Positions 58,753 to 64,000 of a DNA stretch of 64,000 bases are shown piece after piece (position 1 is the first letter of the stretch; every line of letters starts with the position of its first letter). The DNA comes from Trematomus loennbergii (lineage: Eukaryota > Chordata > Actinopteri > Perciformes > Nototheniidae): the NCBI GenBank assembly GCA_012861695.1, contig JAAOOA010000060.1, positions 737,501-801,500 on the forward strand, given 5' to 3'. A model generated the notes under the pieces. That model saw only the letters and a program-made list of their open reading frames with translations. It was not told where the DNA came from and did no database searches. The position numbers were made by a program, and so were the translations under genes.

Positions 58753-60298
58753 CAGTGGAGGAAATAGGTATTTGATCCCCTGCAGATTAACAGTCTGTCA
58801 TTTTAATGTTATGTTTATATAAACAGTGAGAGTAAGAATATCAAAAAGAAAATCCAGAAATTGACATTATATACCAGATAACAATTGATTTGCATTTAAC
58901 TGTGGGAAATAAGTATTTGATCCCCTTGCAACCAACAAGGATTCTGGCTCCCACAGACTGGTTACATAAGTGCTCTTCCTTTAAGAAAGTACTCCTAACA
59001 TCAACTTGTTGCCTGTATAAAAGACACCTGTCCACAGAATCAATCAATCAGATTCCAACCTCTCCACCATGGGCAAGACTAAAGAGCTGTCTAAGGACCT
59101 CAGGGACCAGATTGTAGACCTGCACCAGGCTGGGACTGGCTACAAGACCACCAGAAAGCAGCTTGGTGAGAAGGAGACCACTGTTGGTGCCATTATTCAG
59201 AAATGGAAGAAAGACAAAATGAGCATCAGTCGCCCTCGGTCTGGGGCTCCACACAAGATCTGGCCCCGTGGGGTATTGATGATCATGAGAAAGGTGAGGG
59301 ATCAGCCAGAACTACACAGGAGGAACTTGTTAATGATCTCAAGGCAGCTGGGACCACAGTCACCAAGAAAACTATTGGTAACACACTACACCATAATGGA
59401 TCAAATCATGCAGCGCCTGAAGCCCCCCCCCCCCCTGCTCATGAAGAACATGAAAGGCCCGTCTGAAGTTTGACAATGAACATCTGAATGATTCAGAGAA
59501 GGCTTGGGAGAAGAGGTGTGTCAGATGAGACCAACATTGAGATCTTTGGCATCAACTGGACACGCCGTGTTTGGAGGAAGAGAAATGCTGACTATAACCC
59601 CAGAACACCATCCCCCCCCGTCAGGCATGGAGGTGGAAACATTCTGCTTTGGGGGTGTTTCTCTGCTAAGGGGACAGGACCACTTCCCTGCACCGAGGAG
59701 AGGATGGTGACGGGCCATGCACCGTAACATCTTGGCCGATAGCCTCCTTCCCTCAGCCAGGACTCTGAACATGGGTCATGGAGGGGTCTTTCAGCAGGAC
59801 AATGACCCTGAACATACGGCCAAGGCAACACAGGAGTGGCTAAAGAAGAAGCACATATAGGTGAGGGAGGGGCCTAGCCAGTCTCCGGACCTTAATCCCA
59901 TAGAACATCTGTGGAGGGAGCTGAAGCTTCCAGAGGCCAAGCATCAGCCTGAAAACCTGAAGGGTTTGGAGAGGGTCTTCAGAGAGGAGTGGACCAACAT
60001 CCTTCCTGAGATGTGCACAGACCTGGAGACCAGCTACAAGAAGCGTCTGACCTCTGTGTGTCCAACAAGGGTCTCTCACCAAGTACTAACACATGTTCTG
60101 CAAGGGGATCAAATACTTATTTCCCACACTTAAATGCAAATATGTTTTATTTATATAATGTCAATTTCTGGATTTGCTTTTTGATATTCTTTCTCTCACT
60201 TTGTATATAAACCTACCATCACAATTCCAGACTGTTAATGTATTTGTATGTGGGTAAACTTACAAAATCGGCTGGGGATCAAATTATTTTCTCCACTG
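58753..60298 (+). mobile_element. Full-length Tc1-type transposon with IR/DR termini
   Basis: Left end CAGTGGAGGAAATAGGTATT, then TGATCCCC; right end is its inverse (60274-60298). TA precedes the left end (58751-58752), and the right flank is TG, a mutated TA. A second copy of the terminal motif sits inside each end: TGTGGGAAATAAGTATTTGA at 58901 and its inverse at 60104-60128. This paired inverted/direct repeat layout is that of Tc1-type elements such as the Sleeping Beauty group, where transposase binds both copies. The length, 1546 bp, is full-size. Confidence 0.92.
59069..60089 (+). pseudogene. Tc1-type transposase, frameshifted
   Basis: Starts [20 protein letters not shown], then [13 protein letters not shown], the N-terminal helix-turn-helix that binds the terminal repeats. 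The frame is first lost near 59265. All three catalytic signatures of the DD34E core can still be read, in different frames: [11 protein letters not shown] (about 59518, first Asp), [14 protein letters not shown] (about 59790, second Asp) and [16 protein letters not shown] (about 59877, Glu). [17 protein letters not shown] lies between the first two. The coding region ends SLTKY plus stop (60087-60089). Premature stops, for example after KKKHI at 59858, and a C-run expansion near 59425 make it inactive. About 340 residues would be normal for the family, and the span here matches that. Confidence 0.9.
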
Positions 60299-60309
60299 TG
60301 TGTGTAATC

Positions 60310-60822
60310 TGTTGACATAATACATTCAATTAAAGCCAACGTTTGAGTTCTTTCAGTGTAGACATGCCTCACAGAGTGGTGAAGGAGTAGCAAAGATTTG
60401 TCACTCACGATGGTCAACTTAAGAACGAGCCAGACAAAAATTGCACCTCTTTGGAGCCTTTGGAAAACCCAACTCACAGAGGACAGGGGAGATGATAAAA
60501 ACATGAAAGACGGAATAAGAACTGGGAAAATAAATGTTGAAATGGGGAAAAAAATTAAAGACAGAGAAAGAACAGGAAAGGTGAGAATGAAAAAAACAAG
60601 GTAAGATTAAAGAAAGAAGGATGAGAGAGAAGGAAAGGGGAGGTGGACAGAACAGAAGAAAAGCAGAGAGATATGTGGGAAAGGAAAATAGGACGCGGAG
60701 GTGCAGAGCAGACGAAAGAGAAGCGATAGGGAGATGCCGTTAATTCAGAGTTGAGAGAGATTTTTTAGTTTGACACACTCTGCAGGAGGCCTTTGACTGC
60801 TGCTGCCTTTGAACTACAGTAC
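60310..60822. other. Purine-rich unassigned stretch
   Basis: 60480-60740 is strongly GA-rich on the plus strand (GAAAGGAGAG-type). No gene. Confidence 0.5.
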
Positions 60823-60890
60823 ACACACACTCACTCACTCACTCACACACACGCACACACACACACGCACACGCATGCGCACGCACACGC

Positions 60891-60930
<40 letters not shown>
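60823..60930. repeat. Compound (CA)n / (CACG)n microsatellite
   Basis: ACTC and CACACG units, an ACGCATGCGCACGCAC alternating block, then about 20 CA units. Confidence 0.96.
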
Positions 60931-60932
<2 letters not shown>

Positions 60933-61484
60933 ACGGTTGGCCAAGGATAATGTTCCCTTTGAGGTAAAACAAAACAGAGAAAGAAGCAGAAATGGGGAGA
61001 GCAACGGATTCTTATTGATGTATTAATTTATAAAGGTTAATTTGTTTCGATCACAGACTCTTCTGGTTTCTACATTGGTTTAGTGTGTTAAGTTTCCTGG
61101 GATATATATATATATATTGTGACATGAAACATAGCTGCTGCTGATCATAATAGGTAGAGATGCTGGACACCTGCTGATAATGATATGGAATTCTTCAGAT
61201 GTTCTGCCTCCCCTGTATTCCCTCATGCTTTTCATCTCACATCGTTCCACCACATACGTCCTAGCACTTTCCAGCATGTATATATGTGATGTCATCCACT
61301 CATCCACCCTATTAATAGCAGCTATTAACCACCAGATCACCATTGTTGCGTCACTGCTCTTTCCTGTGTGCATACGCATATTCCCCTTTCTGTCCCCTGT
61401 CACATGCAGGTGCTCTTTAATCTGCAGCCATGTTCAGACCTGCTGCCTGTCTCTGATATGCCTGTCCTGACCATGGATGTACAG
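60931..61484. other. Unassigned stretch
   Basis: A (TA)8-like run lies at 61103-61117. Nothing else recognised. Confidence 0.45.
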
Positions 61485-61735
61485 TAAAAAGAACTGTTTA
61501 CACCTTTGGAGGCGGGGCCCCGTTCAATCCAATGAGAGTTGCTCAGTGGGGCATGACTCTCAGGAGCCGGGCCATAGAGTGTGCACTTATATTCCTAAGT
61601 TTGGTGTTTGGTGTCCTGTCTGTCTGTAACTTTGTGTGGTAGTGTTACCACTGACAGGTCTCTCTTGGAAATGAGACCTTGTGTCTCAATGAGATTTTAA
61701 ACCTGTATAAATAAAGGCTAAATAAAATAAAAAAT
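61485..61735 (+). mobile_element. LINE 3' end
   Basis: TTGGAAATGAGACCTTGTGT, CTCAATGAGATTTTAAACCT and a TAAATAAAGGCTAAATAAAA tail are the typical end of a common fish LINE (GAGACCTTGTGTCTCAAxGAGA...GGTTAAATAAAATAAA). The body upstream is not recognisable as coding. Confidence 0.65.
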
Positions 61736-62189
61736 ATTTCCCATAAGCCCCGCCTCAATCTGCAGCATTACGGCCGGTCTCCACTCAGTCAAATGAATTG
61801 AGAGGGACAATAAACCTAGAATAGGCTTTTAGGGCAAGAACTGAAACAATTCCAGAAGCTTGGTTATAATGTGCTCTCAGCCACTATCCAGACAATGCAT
61901 ATGTTGACCTATATGAACTGATACAAATGCCAGCTGTGATCTGTGCATGGTGACGCACTGACACCAGGTTCAGCTCCCAAACTGAGACTAAAGCAGAGTA
62001 GCTGAGCTCTGCCAGGCCCACATCATGAGCAAGAAGTAAAGCCTTTGTACTATTGTTTGCCTTATTCAATCAATGTAAACCACAAAAGACACAAACATCA
62101 AAAGAACACACAATGATATAACAGCATATTTAAAGTCCAGCATCAGGACTAAATAACTCTATGACGAAAATCCAGTTTGTGATGCCCCT
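61736..62189. other. Unassigned stretch
   Basis: Nothing recognised. Confidence 0.45.
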
Positions 62190-62495
62190 GTGGGTTCATC
62201 TGGAGAGGGTGTGGCTGTGCTGTGTCCAGCTATTTAAAGCCTCTCTGCTCCTCTGTCTCTCTTCCCTACAGGCACCCCGTTTTGTTGAGTATGCCTCACA
62301 CATACACGTCCATGCAACCCTCACCCTGCATTTACACTACTGATACCACTGACGTCCACACCTCATGCTTTATTCATTGTTGCACTTCATTAATTTGGTT
62401 AATTTGAATTGTTTGCTTAAATAAATATATTTTATTAACCGTTGATATGGTGTTCTTTGTTGTAGCCTTTTGAGCCAGGTCATAACACAGTTCAA
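62190..62495 (+). other. Possible LTR or terminal-exon-like segment
   Basis: A TATA-like CTATTTAAAGCC (62228) is followed by an acceptor-like CTGTCTCTCTTCCCTACAG (ends 62271) and, 150 bp on, the poly(A) signal AATAAATAT (62421) with AGCCAGGTCATAACA shortly after. This could be an LTR end or the last exon of a host gene. No coding frame supports either. Confidence 0.25.
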
Positions 62496-64000
62496 CACCA
62501 ACTAACATCAAATCATTTTGTCAAGTTTGTCCCTGAAGTATACACATGGAGGTTTTGTTTGTGTCCACCTGATGTATGTCAGTGCGATGCTCCAAGGCCA
62601 AGGCTTATTCATTCATTCAGTCATTCATTAGCTATACATTAGGAAGTGGAGTTATGGTATGTGTCTAACAAATAGGTAAGGGTTGACACATCCACTCTGA
62701 TGGAGCGTATTTTTGACTTAGTCAGACTTAAGTCTTTTGTTTCATTTAAGAGAAGAGCATGTTGCCGGTAGTAGTGAAATCTAAGTCATCAAGCTGTCCA
62801 CTGATTTATGGTATTCAGTTATTTTGTATTTGTTTGAATTACAAACGATCTATAATACAGAACATTTACACTGTTTGAGTTTGGATAAAGACGGATACTG
62901 AACACAGCCCTCCTGAGTATCTGAGGTTAGATGGGTAACTGTTGCTTTCACCGTGCAACGTCTCTTTGTGGCTTGTTTTTTTATTGAATTTCTTAATGCC
63001 GCTTTTTTTAAACTTGTAGTGCATTTCTAGTGTTTAATTGATCAGGTGTGTTTTTGTCTTACTTAATGAGATGCATGGGAGGTCCAGGAACATGCTAACG
63101 TTAAATGCTGTGCGTGAGTTTGAATGTATTTGTTATGTAAATGTAGTGTGGGCAGATATGATTTTCAGGATCACGCCAGAGAATGAACTGATCAGAACTG
63201 GAGGGTGATAGAAAGAAGATAATTGGCTTAATGAATTAGCGCCTTAGTAATGAAAGTGCATTGATCTTTGTTCATCAATATTCTGCAGATCAGCAGAGGG
63301 CTGGGGGAGGCAAAGGTAACACAGTGGGACACACAAACACATTTGTGTAACTACACTCTAAGGGCCCTCCATTGACTGCGAGCCTTCCTTAACCCAGTTG
63401 GAGCTGGATTAGGATGAATACATTATCAGTCACTACGGCTTTAGACCTAACCAATCAAATCAGCTCGTTCCCTTCCCTTTAAAAGCACCGTGCTCTGATC
63501 ATTTGGTATTATAATAGGAGCATTCTCTTCCTCTAGCAAAGCTTCTCCCTGAGGAAACTGTGCCCATGTGCACAGAGCAAGCACATATACAGCGCCTTCC
63601 ATTAAAGCAGGAGATAACACATTTGGTTAATTTGTTTTGCTCTGGTCCTAAGCGAACGGTTGCACAGCGTATGAAATGGCCTGATTTTAAATGGTTCAAT
63701 GATATTAGATGAAAAGGCATATAAAAGTTGGAGCCAAATGGCGGGGACAGTTTGGCTCCATCTGGGGTCTTCTATCAGCCAATCCCTGCTCTGTAGAGCA
63801 GACAGTTTGTCTCCACAGTCTTTATCAGTGTGTCATGGTGCTGACTGATGGTTGTATGTTCAATAAGATCCATGCTACATGTATATTAGTAGGAATTACA
63901 CATCGTATATTTGATTGTTTTCTGATGAGTTCATTAAATAAGTAAGATAGGCATGCAGGTGCACACAAGCACAACTTATTGTCATGAATGTTTACAGCAT
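62496..64000. other. Unassigned stretch
   Basis: No gene, RNA or repeat recognised up to the window end. Confidence 0.5.

Overview
This window looks like intergenic or large-intron DNA from a teleost fish, probably a spiny-rayed (percomorph-type) species. The evidence is the mix of repeats: very dense CA/GT microsatellites, L2-type and related non-LTR retrotransposon 3' ends, a Tc1-type transposon, hAT (BED-finger) elements, PIF/Harbinger-like and piggyBac/TTAA-target elements, and several dispersed repeats familiar from fish genomes. The sequence is AT-rich outside GC-rich transposon bodies. I found no intact host protein-coding gene, tRNA, rRNA or CRISPR array. Every long open frame is either a microsatellite or minisatellite reading through without stops, or a broken transposon or retrotransposon gene.

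Layout. 0-4.3 kb: CA repeats, a telomere-like dispersed repeat, then a non-autonomous hAT (1028-4246) carrying a second hAT (1902-3948), which itself carries a LINE tail. 5.7-6.7 kb: a deleted hAT keeping only a BED finger and a C-terminal dimerisation remnant. 6.7-11.7 kb: mostly unassigned AT-rich DNA. 11.7-15.8 kb: LINE 3' ends, a Harbinger-like element (12672-13757) inside a piggyBac-type relic, and a 1.2 kb CATCCC minisatellite lying in LTR-like flanks. 19.5-21.1 kb: a minus-strand LINE split by an 843-bp transposon of unassigned family. 23.5-26.2 kb: LINE tail, a Harbinger-like MITE, the end of a TTAA element and a ~400-bp near-palindrome. 30.3-33.7 kb: two piggyBac-type elements and a 5'-truncated L2 LINE. 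37.6-46.8 kb: a patchwork of microsatellites and element fragments. 47.4-48.5 kb: a repeat with three tandem hairpins. 52.3-54.7 kb: a TTAA element inside another repeat, then a complete hAT MITE. 55.6-57.6 kb: a long-TIR element holding an L2 LINE. 58.75-60.3 kb: a full-length but inactivated Tc1-type transposon with doubled terminal repeats. 61-64 kb: a LINE tail and unassigned DNA.

No genes here cooperate in a pathway. The coherent story is successive transposition: several insertions can be ordered from exact target-site duplications, and one (the 12.7 kb Harbinger-like element) is confirmed by an empty-site relative at 30.81 kb in the same window. The few places that might belong to host genes are a CCAAT-rich block with a good splice donor (38350-38618), a CCAAT/TATA block before a possible short exon running into a GT repeat (18822-19065), and an isolated TATA box (40727-40735). 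All three are weak candidates.
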